A stretch of 64,000 nt of DNA from Flavobacterium saccharophilum (lineage in GTDB: Bacteria > Bacteroidota > Bacteroidia > Flavobacteriales > Flavobacteriaceae): positions 1,178,001 to 1,242,000 of the forward strand of contig NZ_FRBY01000001.1 of assembly GCF_900142735.1 (NCBI RefSeq), written 5' to 3'. Every line of letters begins with the position of its first letter. The stretch's first letter is position 1. A model generated the notes under the pieces. It was not told the DNA's origin, did no database searches, and saw nothing but the letters and a program-made list of their open reading frames with translations. The position numbers and the translations under genes were made by a program. This document shows positions 33,697-41,391 of this stretch, piece after piece.

Positions 33697-34110
33697 TTAA
33701 TTATAAACGTGAATCAACGTTCCGTTAACTTCTACTTTGTATTGTTTTAAAGGATATTCTTTGCCTCCAAGTCCGGTAAATAAACTATAAGATGTTTTAT
33801 CACAAGAGCATACTGCATTAATACCATCAATGGTCATAGCGGTGCAGGAATTTAAAGCCTGATTTGGGCACGCAGCATCAAAAGCATTATAAGTACCTCC
33901 GGCATTAAAAATAATAACCCCTTTGGCTCCAAAATTTGGAACAATAACACCGTTGCTTACAAATTTAAGATTTGAATAGGCAGGCAAATTCATATCTACA
34001 GATAAGTTTACAGAATAGTTTGGTATGTTTGGATTATTATTACTTCTTTCACTACCACTACAAGAGAAAAGAATAGAAACAAATACGATTAATAGCCAGA
34101 TTTTTTTCAT
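33697..34110 (-). CDS. Rieske-like lipoprotein without cluster ligands
   Basis: 137 residues with a lipoprotein signal (FVSILFSCSGSE). The rest resembles a small Rieske domain (GVIIFNAGGTYNAFDAACPN, VCSCDKTSYSLFTG, then LKQYKVEV). The usual ligands C-x-H and C-x-x-H are broken: the first reads CPN and the second CSCDK, so a 2Fe-2S cluster is unlikely unless the cysteines are used differently. Function unknown. It faces the large receptor gene, 6 bp from its end. Confidence 0.65.
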   Translation of the reverse strand: MKKIWLLIVFVSILFSCSGSERSNNNPNIPNYSVNLSVDMNLPAYSNLKFVSNGVIVPNFGAKGVIIFNAGGTYNAFDAACPNQALNSCTAMTIDGINAVCSCDKTSYSLFTGLGGKEYPLKQYKVEVNGTLIHVYN

Positions 34111-34202
34111 TATTTAATTAAGAATTAGAGAAACAAAAATAAATTATTTAGTTTTGAATTTTATATGATTAACATATAATTATGTACTATTAAAAATAAT
34201 AG

Positions 34203-34242
34203 TATATTTGTAATAAGAAATCCCGTCCCGATGGGATTTTTT
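34203..34242 (+). promoter_or_regulatory. greA -7 element with leader terminator
   Basis: TATATTTG at 34203-34210 is a good -7 element without a clear -33 box. Directly after the predicted start, AAATCCCGT, loop CCCG, ATGGGATTT and TTT (34218-34242) form a rho-independent terminator 23 bp before the greA start codon. The layout suggests premature termination of greA leader transcripts. Confidence 0.65.
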
Positions 34243-34265
34243 GTATTTATATAAACGATGAAGTT

Positions 34266-34742
34266 ATGAGTAAAGTATCTTATTATACCGCAGAAGGATT
34301 AAAAAAGTTGAAAGAGGAGTTGGAGCATTTAAAAAGTGTAATGCGTCCGAAGGCATCTCAAGATATAGCAGAGGCAAGAGATAAAGGTGATTTATCTGAA
34401 AATGCCGAATATGATGCAGCAAAAGAAGCGCAAGGTTTATTAGAAATGAGAATTGCTAAACTGGAAGAAGTGTATTCTAACGCCAGATTAATTGACGAAT
34501 CACAATTAGATGTTTCGAAAGCATTGGTGCTTTCTAATGTAAAAATTAAGAACCAAAGCAACGGAATGGAAATGAAATATACGCTTGTTGCTGAAAGCGA
34601 AGCTGACCTTAAAACTGGAAAAATCTCGGTAACGTCTCCTATTGGAAAAGGTTTACTAGGGAAATCTGTTGGAGAAGTAGCTGAAATTACAGTACCAAAC
34701 GGAGTTCTGAAATTTGAAATTCTTGAAATCTCAAGAGACTAA
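34266..34742 (+). CDS. greA: Transcription elongation factor GreA
   Basis: 158 residues, the usual GreA length. An N-terminal coiled coil ends in the acidic loop GDLSENAEYDAAKEAQ, whose Asp and Glu act in RNA polymerase to stimulate cleavage of backtracked RNA; a C-terminal FKBP-like domain follows (SPIGKGLLGKSVGE). The gene is preceded by a leader terminator and followed after 66 bp by the HIT gene, with a GTTTAACCG/CGGTTAAAC inverted repeat between them. Confidence 0.96.
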   Translation: MSKVSYYTAEGLKKLKEELEHLKSVMRPKASQDIAEARDKGDLSENAEYDAAKEAQGLLEMRIAKLEEVYSNARLIDESQLDVSKALVLSNVKIKNQSNGMEMKYTLVAESEADLKTGKISVTSPIGKGLLGKSVGEVAEITVPNGVLKFEILEISRD

Positions 34743-34752
34743 TTTTTTTAAA

Positions 34753-34784
34753 GTTTAACCGTTTAATCGTTCAATCGGTTAAAC
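34753..34784. repeat. GTTTAACCG inverted repeat between greA and HIT genes
   Basis: GTTTAACCG at 34753-34761 and CGGTTAAAC at 34776-34784 around a 14-nt loop; TTTAATCGTTC-like short repeats fill the gap. There is no T-run on the plus strand, so read-through into the HIT gene is likely. Confidence 0.6.
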
Positions 34785-34808
34785 GATTAACCAAATAAAC
34801 GATAAACA

Positions 34809-35195
34809 ATGTCTATATTCACGAAAATAGTAAACGGAGAAATTCCTTCTTATAAAATTGCCGAAGACGATAATTATTTGGCTTTTTTAGATGTAAATCC
34901 AAATGCAAAAGGGCACACGCTTTGTATTCCAAAACAAGAAATTGACAAGATTTTTGATATGGAGGATGAATTGTATTTAGGATTAATGAAGTTTTCTAAA
35001 AAGATTGCAATTGCTTTAGAAAAAACAGTTCCATGCAAAAGAGTCGGAATGGCAGTTGTTGGGTTAGAAGTTCCTCATGCACACGTTCATTTGATTCCTT
35101 TAAACCATATGGATGAAATGCGTTTTCACAATAAAGTATCGCTTTCTAAAGAAGAATTTGAGGCTTTAGCAAAAAGCATTCAGTCGAATTTGTAA
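34809..35195 (+). CDS. HIT family nucleotide hydrolase/transferase
   Basis: 128 residues of the histidine-triad family. FTKIVNGEIPSYKIAEDDNY at the N-terminus, FLDVNPNAKGHTL, and the active triad HAHVHLIPL near residue 95 with the catalytic middle His. Length and motifs fit Hint-like purine nucleoside phosphoramidases. Probable second gene of a greA transcript. Confidence 0.94.
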   Translation: MSIFTKIVNGEIPSYKIAEDDNYLAFLDVNPNAKGHTLCIPKQEIDKIFDMEDELYLGLMKFSKKIAIALEKTVPCKRVGMAVVGLEVPHAHVHLIPLNHMDEMRFHNKVSLSKEEFEALAKSIQSNL

Positions 35196-35213
35196 TAGAT
35201 TCCGAAATAAAAT

Positions 35214-35246
35214 AAAAAGAGCAGTAAATATTTTACTGCTCTTTTT
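35214..35246. terminator. Bidirectional terminator between HIT and histidine kinase genes
   Basis: AAAAAGAGCAGTAAA and TTTACTGCTCTTTTT form a 15-bp stem with T-runs on both strands, between convergent genes that end at 35195 and 35233. Confidence 0.92.
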
Positions 35247-36387
35247 TATTTAGTGAAATCTGAAATGTAGTTCCTTTTCCAATTTCAGAATGTAAAACTT
35301 TTATTTTGCCACGATGATATTCTTCTACAATTCTTTTGGTTAAAGAAAGCCCTAATCCCCAGCCGCGTTTTTTGGTTGTAAAACCAGGCTCAAAAATAGT
35401 TTTGAATTGTTTTTTTAAAATTCCGGTTCCTGAATCCTTAATGTTAATTTTAATGTGATGCGCGTCTTGTTCAATTTGAAGATCTAAAGTTCCTTTTCCT
35501 TTCATAGCATCAATGGCATTTTTAACGAGATTCTCAATCGTCCAACTGTGTAGTGTTGGATTTATCATGGCTAAAACAGGCTCTTTTGGAGCATCATAAG
35601 AAAAAGTGACTTGTTTTGAAAAGCGCGATTGCAGATATTCATAACTACTTAAAGTTTCTGAAACGACATCATGTAACTCTAAAGCTGGAACTGAACCAAT
35701 TTTTGAAAAACGGTCTGTAATGGTTTGCAATCGGTCAATATCTTTTTCAATTTCCAATGTTATCGATGGATCTATTTCTTCTGTTTTTAAAATTTCAACC
35801 CAACCAATTAAAGATGAAAGGGGCGTGCCAATTTGGTGAGCCGTTTCTTTTGCCATACCAGCCCATAGTTTGTTTTGAGTGGCCATTTTGGTGCTTTTGT
35901 AAAAATTATAAATTAAAGCACCAAACAAAACGATAATTAGCAGTAAGGCAATTGGGTAATATTTTAGCTTATTGATTAGCTCGGAGTTTCCATAATATAA
36001 TTTTTGAAATTTCCCCGGGGCGTATTCAATAACAATTGGATCATTCTCTCGTTTTAGATTATTTAGATAAGAAAGTGATTTTTCTTCGTTTTCCATTATT
36101 CTTTCCGGTACATTGACCGAACTGATAATTTTATCGCCATACATCGTTAGCATTACAGGAACCGAATGATTGTTGTTTAAAATCTCAAGTGGTAAATCTA
36201 AGTCTGTGTTTTCATCAGCATTGACCAAAGCCTTTTGAGCATTGGCTAAAAGGTTCATTTTTAACCTTTCTTCGTTTTTGAAAACCTGAAAAAAGATATA
36301 GGTATTCCAGAGAATCAGAGAAATGATTAAGAAGGAAATGGAAATGATAATCCAACGGGTAGTATTTCTTCTTTCGGAAAAAGACAT
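35233..36387 (-). CDS. Membrane sensor histidine kinase
   Basis: 384 residues from the ATG at 36387 (MSFSERRNTTRW); an extension to 36426 is unlikely. Two transmembrane helices (about 14-34 and 150-170) flank a periplasmic sensor of about 115 residues. The cytoplasmic part has an H-box AKETAHQIGTPLSSLIGW, N-box IENLVKNAIDA, and G-boxes KDSGTGI and GWGLGLSLTKRI. There is no HAMP domain or neighbouring response regulator, so its partner lies elsewhere and the signal is unknown. Confidence 0.92.
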   Translation of the reverse strand: MSFSERRNTTRWIIISISFLIISLILWNTYIFFQVFKNEERLKMNLLANAQKALVNADENTDLDLPLEILNNNHSVPVMLTMYGDKIISSVNVPERIMENEEKSLSYLNNLKRENDPIVIEYAPGKFQKLYYGNSELINKLKYYPIALLLIIVLFGALIYNFYKSTKMATQNKLWAGMAKETAHQIGTPLSSLIGWVEILKTEEIDPSITLEIEKDIDRLQTITDRFSKIGSVPALELHDVVSETLSSYEYLQSRFSKQVTFSYDAPKEPVLAMINPTLHSWTIENLVKNAIDAMKGKGTLDLQIEQDAHHIKINIKDSGTGILKKQFKTIFEPGFTTKKRGWGLGLSLTKRIVEEYHRGKIKVLHSEIGKGTTFQISLNKKEQ

Positions 36388-36546
36388 AGGTATTTTTTTG
36401 AGGTATAAATATAACGAAATAAACACATTTTATATTTTGTTATTTGCTAAAGATTTTTGTTTTTATGTCCTAAAGTATTTCTTTGGATTAAACGATTTCT
36501 CTACTTTTGCAGATACCGAAATGAGGTTCGGTTAAAAAGAAAAAAT

Positions 36547-37422
36547 ATGATTAGCATTAATCCAAAAGAGATTCCAACGGCAAAATTACATGGTTATCTG
36601 CAAAGTGCTGTAGGACCAAGACCGATTGCTTTTGCCAGTACAATGAGCGAAAAAGGAATTCCGAATTTGTCGCCGTTTAGTTTTTTTAATGTATTTAGTG
36701 CGAATCCGCCCATTTTAATTTTTTCACCGGCACGACGCGTACGCGATAATACGGTCAAACATACACTGATTAATGTCGAAGCAACACGTGAAGTAGTTAT
36801 TAATGTGGTCAATTATGATTTAGTGCAGCAAACATCTTTGGCCAGTACAGAATATGCAGAAGGTGTAAACGAATTTATCAAGGCAGGATTGACACAAATT
36901 CCGTCAGATTTGGTAAAACCGTATCGTGTAAAAGAGTCTCCGGTTCAGTTTGAGTGCAAAGTCACGCAGATTATTCCGTTAGGAACTGAAGGGGGAGCAG
37001 GAAATTTAGTTTTGTGTGAAGTAGTGAAAATTCATATTCATGAAGCTGTTTTAGATGAAAATGGTGGTATTGATCAGCATAAAATTGATTTGGTTTCGCG
37101 ACTTGGAAATAATTGGTACTCAAGGTCAAATCAAGGACTTTTTGAAGTGCCAAAACCACTAACTACTTTAGGAGTTGGAGTAGATGCAATTCCGAATTTT
37201 GTCAAGGAAAGTCCGGTTTTTGACGGAAATGATCTCGGAAAATTAGGTAATATTGAAGCCTTGCCTACAACGGAAGAAGTTAGTATATTTGTGAAAGAAA
37301 ATTTTTCTGTAAAAGGAGTTTTAAGCTCAGATGACCAGGAAAAAATTCATTTAGAAGCCAAAAAATACCTGAATAATGATGATATTTTATCGGCCTGGAA
37401 AGTGCTTTTAGCCAAAAAATAA
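36547..37422 (+). CDS. Flavin reductase family protein (FMN-binding)
   Basis: 291 residues from the ATG at 36547; 30 codons of open frame before it lack homology. The flavin-reductase-like FMN-binding split barrel is seen in VGPRPIAFASTMSEKGIPNL, SPFSFFNVFSANPPI, and the later SPVQFECK. C-terminal about 90 residues extend beyond the core. It would bind FMN and pass electrons from NAD(P)H to a partner not identifiable here. Confidence 0.87.
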   Translation: MISINPKEIPTAKLHGYLQSAVGPRPIAFASTMSEKGIPNLSPFSFFNVFSANPPILIFSPARRVRDNTVKHTLINVEATREVVINVVNYDLVQQTSLASTEYAEGVNEFIKAGLTQIPSDLVKPYRVKESPVQFECKVTQIIPLGTEGGAGNLVLCEVVKIHIHEAVLDENGGIDQHKIDLVSRLGNNWYSRSNQGLFEVPKPLTTLGVGVDAIPNFVKESPVFDGNDLGKLGNIEALPTTEEVSIFVKENFSVKGVLSSDDQEKIHLEAKKYLNNDDILSAWKVLLAKK

Positions 37423-37452
37423 GAATAGAAACAATAATTAATATAGACGAAG

Positions 37453-37824
37453 ATGGAAGTTACAGGAAAAGTAAAAGTGGTTAATCCAGAGCAACAAGTT
37501 AGTGCTGCATTCAAAAAAAGAGAGTTGGTTGTTACAACAGACGAGCAATATCCTCAGCATATTTTGATTGAATTTACTCAGGATAAATGTGATTTATTGA
37601 GCAGCTACAAACAAGGTGAGGCTGTTAAAGTTTCTATCAATTTAAGAGGAAGAGAATGGGTTAATCCACAAGGAGAAACTAGATATTTTAATAGTATTCA
37701 AGGTTGGAGAATCGAAAGATTAGCTCCAGAAGGTCCTGCTCAGACAGCACCAATGCCTGCAGCAGAAGCTTTTGCTCCGGCAACAAACTTAAACGAAGAC
37801 GAACCAGACGATTTGCCTTTCTAA
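37453..37824 (+). CDS. DUF3127 domain protein
   Basis: 123 residues. MEVTGKVKVVNPEQQVSAAF, KRELVVTT, and INLRGREWVNPQGETRYFN identify the DUF3127 family, small Bacteroidetes proteins with an OB-fold look. An Ala/Pro-rich linker leads to an acidic, aromatic tail (NEDEPDDLPF) that closely resembles the partner-binding C-terminus of single-stranded DNA-binding protein. A nucleic-acid role is therefore plausible but not shown. It follows the flavin reductase gene by 30 bp. Confidence 0.88.
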   Translation: MEVTGKVKVVNPEQQVSAAFKKRELVVTTDEQYPQHILIEFTQDKCDLLSSYKQGEAVKVSINLRGREWVNPQGETRYFNSIQGWRIERLAPEGPAQTAPMPAAEAFAPATNLNEDEPDDLPF

Positions 37825-37911
37825 AAGTTTAAATTCCGAAAAATATAAATTCCAAATTCCAAATCATTCTGTGTATTGGGATTTGGAATTTTTTATATTG
37901 ATCTCATTTTT

Positions 37912-38009
37912 GTCATTTCGACGAAGGAGAAATCACACACGGAATTCCGCAAACAAAATCGCCAATCTTTGTAGAGTTTCTAGTGCGATTTCTCCTTCGT
38001 CGAAATGAC
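37912..38009. repeat. 98-bp element with perfect 23-bp inverted ends
   Basis: Ends GTCATTTCGACGAAGGAGAA(ATC) at 37912-37934 and the exact complement at 37987-38009, with 52 bp between. No coding capacity. It resembles a flavobacterial intergenic repeat (REP- or MITE-like). It forms the apparent 5' extension of the aat frame. Just before it, 37846-37890 is an ATTCCAAATTCC inverted repeat that may end the DUF3127 transcript. Confidence 0.9.
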
Positions 38010-38067
38010 AAGATTGTGTAGTTTACAGCTTGGAATTTGGATTTTTATTATTGGAATTTTTTATAAG

Positions 38068-38706
38068 ATGTATTATTTATTTGAAGATATAGCTTTTCCT
38101 CCCGTTTCAGAAGCCGATGAAGAAGGTATTCTGGCAATTGGTGGTGACTTAAATCCGGAAAGATTAAAGCTGGCTTACCAAAGCGGAATTTTTCCCTGGT
38201 TTAATGAAGGAGAACCTATTTTATGGTGGTCACCCGATCCTAGAATGGTTTTGTTTTTGGATGAATTAATTGTGTCCAAAAGCATGCGTAATATTTTGAA
38301 CCGAAATCAATTCAAAGTTACCTTTAATCAAAATTTTGAGGATGTAATTTCGAATTGTCAAAAGATAAAACGCGACGGTCAGGATGGAACCTGGATTTCA
38401 AATGAAATGATCGAAGCATATTGCAAATTGCATGCAGAAGGAATTGCAAAATCAGTTGAGGTTTGGCAAGATGAGGTTTTGGTTGGTGGTTTGTACGGAA
38501 TTGATTTGGGAGATATTTTTTGTGGAGAAAGTATGTTCTCAAAAGTTTCTAATGCTTCAAAAATTGCCTTTATCGCTTTGGTTAATAAGTTAAAAAAAGA
38601 AAATTATAAGCTATTGGATTGTCAGGTTTATAATCCGCATTTAGAAAGTTTAGGCTGTCGCGAAATTGATCGTGATGAATTTATATCTATTTTAAAAAGT
38701 AAGTAA
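38068..38706 (+). CDS. aat: Leucyl/phenylalanyl-tRNA--protein transferase
   Basis: 212 residues from the ATG at 38068 (MYYLFEDIAFPPVSEADEEG); an upstream start at 38005 lies inside a repeat element and is rejected. Adds Leu or Phe to N-terminal Lys/Arg of proteins, marking them for ClpAP under the N-end rule. Family blocks GIFPWFNEGEPILWWSPDPR, GTWISNEMIEAYCKLH, GGLYGIDLGDIFCGESMFS and LLDCQVYNPHLESLG are all intact. The MOSC gene begins 1 bp after its stop. Confidence 0.95.
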   Translation: MYYLFEDIAFPPVSEADEEGILAIGGDLNPERLKLAYQSGIFPWFNEGEPILWWSPDPRMVLFLDELIVSKSMRNILNRNQFKVTFNQNFEDVISNCQKIKRDGQDGTWISNEMIEAYCKLHAEGIAKSVEVWQDEVLVGGLYGIDLGDIFCGESMFSKVSNASKIAFIALVNKLKKENYKLLDCQVYNPHLESLGCREIDRDEFISILKSK

Positions 38707-38707
38707 A

Positions 38708-39502
38708 ATGAGTGCAATTCATATTGTAAAAGAAATTTATATCTATCCTATAAAAAGCCTGGCTGGAATTAGCTGCCAAAATGCTAAAGCGGAAGAAATG
38801 GGCTTCGAAAACGATCGCAGATGGATGTTGATTGATGCAGATAATCAGATGATAACACAAAGAGAACATCGAATTATGAGTCAGTTTTATCCACAGATTA
38901 CAGATGAAAAAATTACAATTTCTTTTAAAGATCAAATACATGAATTCTCTATTAATGAAAATTTGGAAAATTCAATAAAAGTTAATGTTTGGGATGATCA
39001 AAGTGAAGTTGTTGAGGTAAATCAAACAACTTCAAAATGGTTTAGCGAACAATTAGGGTTTGAATGTAAGTTGGTCAAAATCATTAAAAATGGAGATCGC
39101 AAACATGAAAGTTCTCGTTTAAAAGAAACTTTCAATGTAAGTCTTGCTGATGGATATCCTTATTTGTTGATTGGTACCGAAAGTATGGATTTTTTGAATG
39201 AGAAATTAGCAGAAAAAATTACCATAAAAAGATTTCGTCCAAACATTGTAATCAGTACTCAAAAAGAGCATGAAGAAGACAATCTTGAAACGTTTAAAAT
39301 TGGAGAAGTTCAATTTAAAAATGTAAAGCCTTGCGGAAGATGTGTTATGGTCAATAATGATCCTGCAAATGGTCGTTTGAAAAAAGAACCTTTAAAAACT
39401 TTAAGTAAATATAGAAATGTAAATAACTCCGTTTTATTCGGAACTAATATTGTTAGTTTGAATTCAGGAGTTATTAGTGTTGGTGACGAAGTTGTTTTTT
39501 AA
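38708..39502 (+). CDS. MOSC domain protein
   Basis: 264 residues: an N-terminal MOSC beta-barrel (IYIYPIKSLAGISCQNAKAE) and the C-terminal MOSC domain with the molybdenum-cofactor cysteine in KPCGRCVMVNND. Family members handle sulfurated molybdenum cofactor, and some reduce N-hydroxylated compounds. No electron-transfer domain is attached. It overlaps the convergent DUF3857 gene by 4 bp. Confidence 0.9.
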   Translation: MSAIHIVKEIYIYPIKSLAGISCQNAKAEEMGFENDRRWMLIDADNQMITQREHRIMSQFYPQITDEKITISFKDQIHEFSINENLENSIKVNVWDDQSEVVEVNQTTSKWFSEQLGFECKLVKIIKNGDRKHESSRLKETFNVSLADGYPYLLIGTESMDFLNEKLAEKITIKRFRPNIVISTQKEHEEDNLETFKIGEVQFKNVKPCGRCVMVNNDPANGRLKKEPLKTLSKYRNVNNSVLFGTNIVSLNSGVISVGDEVVF

Positions 39503-41391
39503 TTATTTCGGGTTAAAATTAATGAGGCGTTATTAAAGTCATATAGTGCGTCGACTAAATCTCGATATTCACTGTATTTTTCTTTCTCTAAATAAGTAAA
39601 ATTGTAAAATTCTTCGACTGCTATTTTTACCGTATTTCCTTCAATTTTAGCGGTTGATTTAAATAAACCAATAACATCATTATTAGCGTTTTTAATTTCT
39701 TTGTTAAAAGCTAAACTGCCTACATTTTTAACGCTGTAGCCTGATGGGATACTTAAATTAATATAGTTAATGTTTTTCTTTGGATACGATATTACAATCG
39801 GATTTGTTCTGTTCGTTTCCTGATGTAAACTGGTTTGTTTTCCTAACACTTTACCAATCGTTATCAAATTATTTTTTCCTGCATTTTCGATCCAGGATTC
39901 TTTTACTTTTATGTCGCTGTTGATTGTAAAAGGTTTTTCAGGATCATAATTGTTTTTGTATTCTTGATTTTCAAAAGAATATTTTTGAACTTCAACATCA
40001 ATATCATTAAATGTATTGTTCTTAACAAAATCATTTATTTTTTCTTCAGATACATGCTTCACTGCATATCTAAAATACGAAGCAAGATAACCCGTATAGG
40101 TGCTTTTTTTATCTACCAAAACGGTTTCCATATCATCGTTAATTGTAATGTTGCTTGTCGCTTTCGTTACGTTGTCATCCATTAAAACATTTTCGATTTT
40201 TTTGAATTCGTATGTAACCTGCTGGCGATCTTCTTTGTTAAAATAAACAGCATCATTGTTTACTGAAAGCGCATTAGGCTGACCATACGGCATCCAAAAT
40301 TGAAAAGGAGAAAGGTATTTTTTTGTTTCTGGTATGTAAATCAGAATTTCTGATAAAGCATCAGGAACAACCTTTTCCTGGTCAAATTTATCATCAAATT
40401 TATCTGTAGAAGCCGTAAATTGATATTTAATTTTAAGATAATCTAAAACGTCCTTATAAAAATATAAAACCATTTTTGGCATCATTTTTTTGGTTTCTAA
40501 TGCCTTTTTATAAATGTATTGTTTATCAATTTCGATATTTTCTTTAAGGTAGATATCGATTATTTTTATTTTTTCGTCAGTTGTTAGGGCAGGGTCATTT
40601 AATTTAAATTTTTCAACAAAATCTTTAATCATTGATTTAGCATTTACACCGTCGGCAAAACTATTAAGAGAATTATAATAGCTTATATAATCGTATCCCT
40701 TAGAAGTATCAAGAAAATAATAAACCTTTGCAAGATTGGCCAAATTTGTGGCATTTCTTTCAAACTTGTATGCAGGTAAATTCGATGCAGTATAAATGGT
40801 AATTTTATCCTTGCTTTGATTTATCATTCCGTTATAGGCAGCGGTATAAGTTTGCGCCTGACCAATTTTATTAATTTGAAATTTAGCTTCAACAACAGGA
40901 ATATCTCTCTGAAAATATTCTGAACCACTAAACTCAGGATAATCTTTTATAACATAATAATACTCAATTATATCTCCTTTTTCTACACCTTCAAAAACAA
41001 ATTGCTTTTCTTTTGATCCTTCTTTTTCAAGAATTTTTTCCTTCGGCAGTTCTTCAATTTTTCCGTCTGGTTTAATAACCCTTACTTTTAAATCTTTATA
41101 ATCCCGCACGTAACGGTTGTTTATCGAAACCTTATTGTATTCATTGATTCCGGCTTCAGTTAAGATTTTTATTGCCTGATGTTTTACAATAAAGGCTTTA
41201 TAAGCGTATCCTCCAACTTTGTTTTCGTAAAGTCGGTAATCTTTTAAAACTACGGCTGGATAGGAACTAAATTCAGCTGGAATTTCTTTAAATTTTGGAT
41301 TTTCATCCCATTTATAATTTTTGACCTCTTCCTCTTGTGAGAAAGTAATTTGAGTTAAAAATAAAGTGATAAAGAATAATAGTTGTTTCAT
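39499..41391 (-). CDS. DUF3857 protein with degenerate transglutaminase region
   Basis: 630 residues from the ATG at 41391, which opens the signal peptide MKQLLFFITLFLTQITFSQ; a longer frame to 41454 runs into the upstream gene. DUF3857 is recognisable (YNKVSINNRYVRDYKDLKV, KIEELPKEKILEKEG). The transglutaminase-like region that follows has no YGDCKD-type active site, unlike the paralogue just upstream. Exported; function unknown. It overlaps that gene by 4 bp (ATGA), so the two products are made together. Confidence 0.82.
   Translation of the reverse strand: MKQLLFFITLFLTQITFSQEEEVKNYKWDENPKFKEIPAEFSSYPAVVLKDYRLYENKVGGYAYKAFIVKHQAIKILTEAGINEYNKVSINNRYVRDYKDLKVRVIKPDGKIEELPKEKILEKEGSKEKQFVFEGVEKGDIIEYYYVIKDYPEFSGSEYFQRDIPVVEAKFQINKIGQAQTYTAAYNGMINQSKDKITIYTASNLPAYKFERNATNLANLAKVYYFLDTSKGYDYISYYNSLNSFADGVNAKSMIKDFVEKFKLNDPALTTDEKIKIIDIYLKENIEIDKQYIYKKALETKKMMPKMVLYFYKDVLDYLKIKYQFTASTDKFDDKFDQEKVVPDALSEILIYIPETKKYLSPFQFWMPYGQPNALSVNNDAVYFNKEDRQQVTYEFKKIENVLMDDNVTKATSNITINDDMETVLVDKKSTYTGYLASYFRYAVKHVSEEKINDFVKNNTFNDIDVEVQKYSFENQEYKNNYDPEKPFTINSDIKVKESWIENAGKNNLITIGKVLGKQTSLHQETNRTNPIVISYPKKNINYINLSIPSGYSVKNVGSLAFNKEIKNANNDVIGLFKSTAKIEGNTVKIAVEEFYNFTYLEKEKYSEYRDLVDALYDFNNASLILTRNN

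Noticed and set aside
36457..36546. Extension of the flavin reductase gene
   Set aside because: 30 codons without homology; the ATG at 36547 begins the conserved domain.
38005..38067. N-terminal extension of aat
   Set aside because: Its first codons come from the end of the 98-bp repeat element; the family N-terminus begins at the ATG at 38068.
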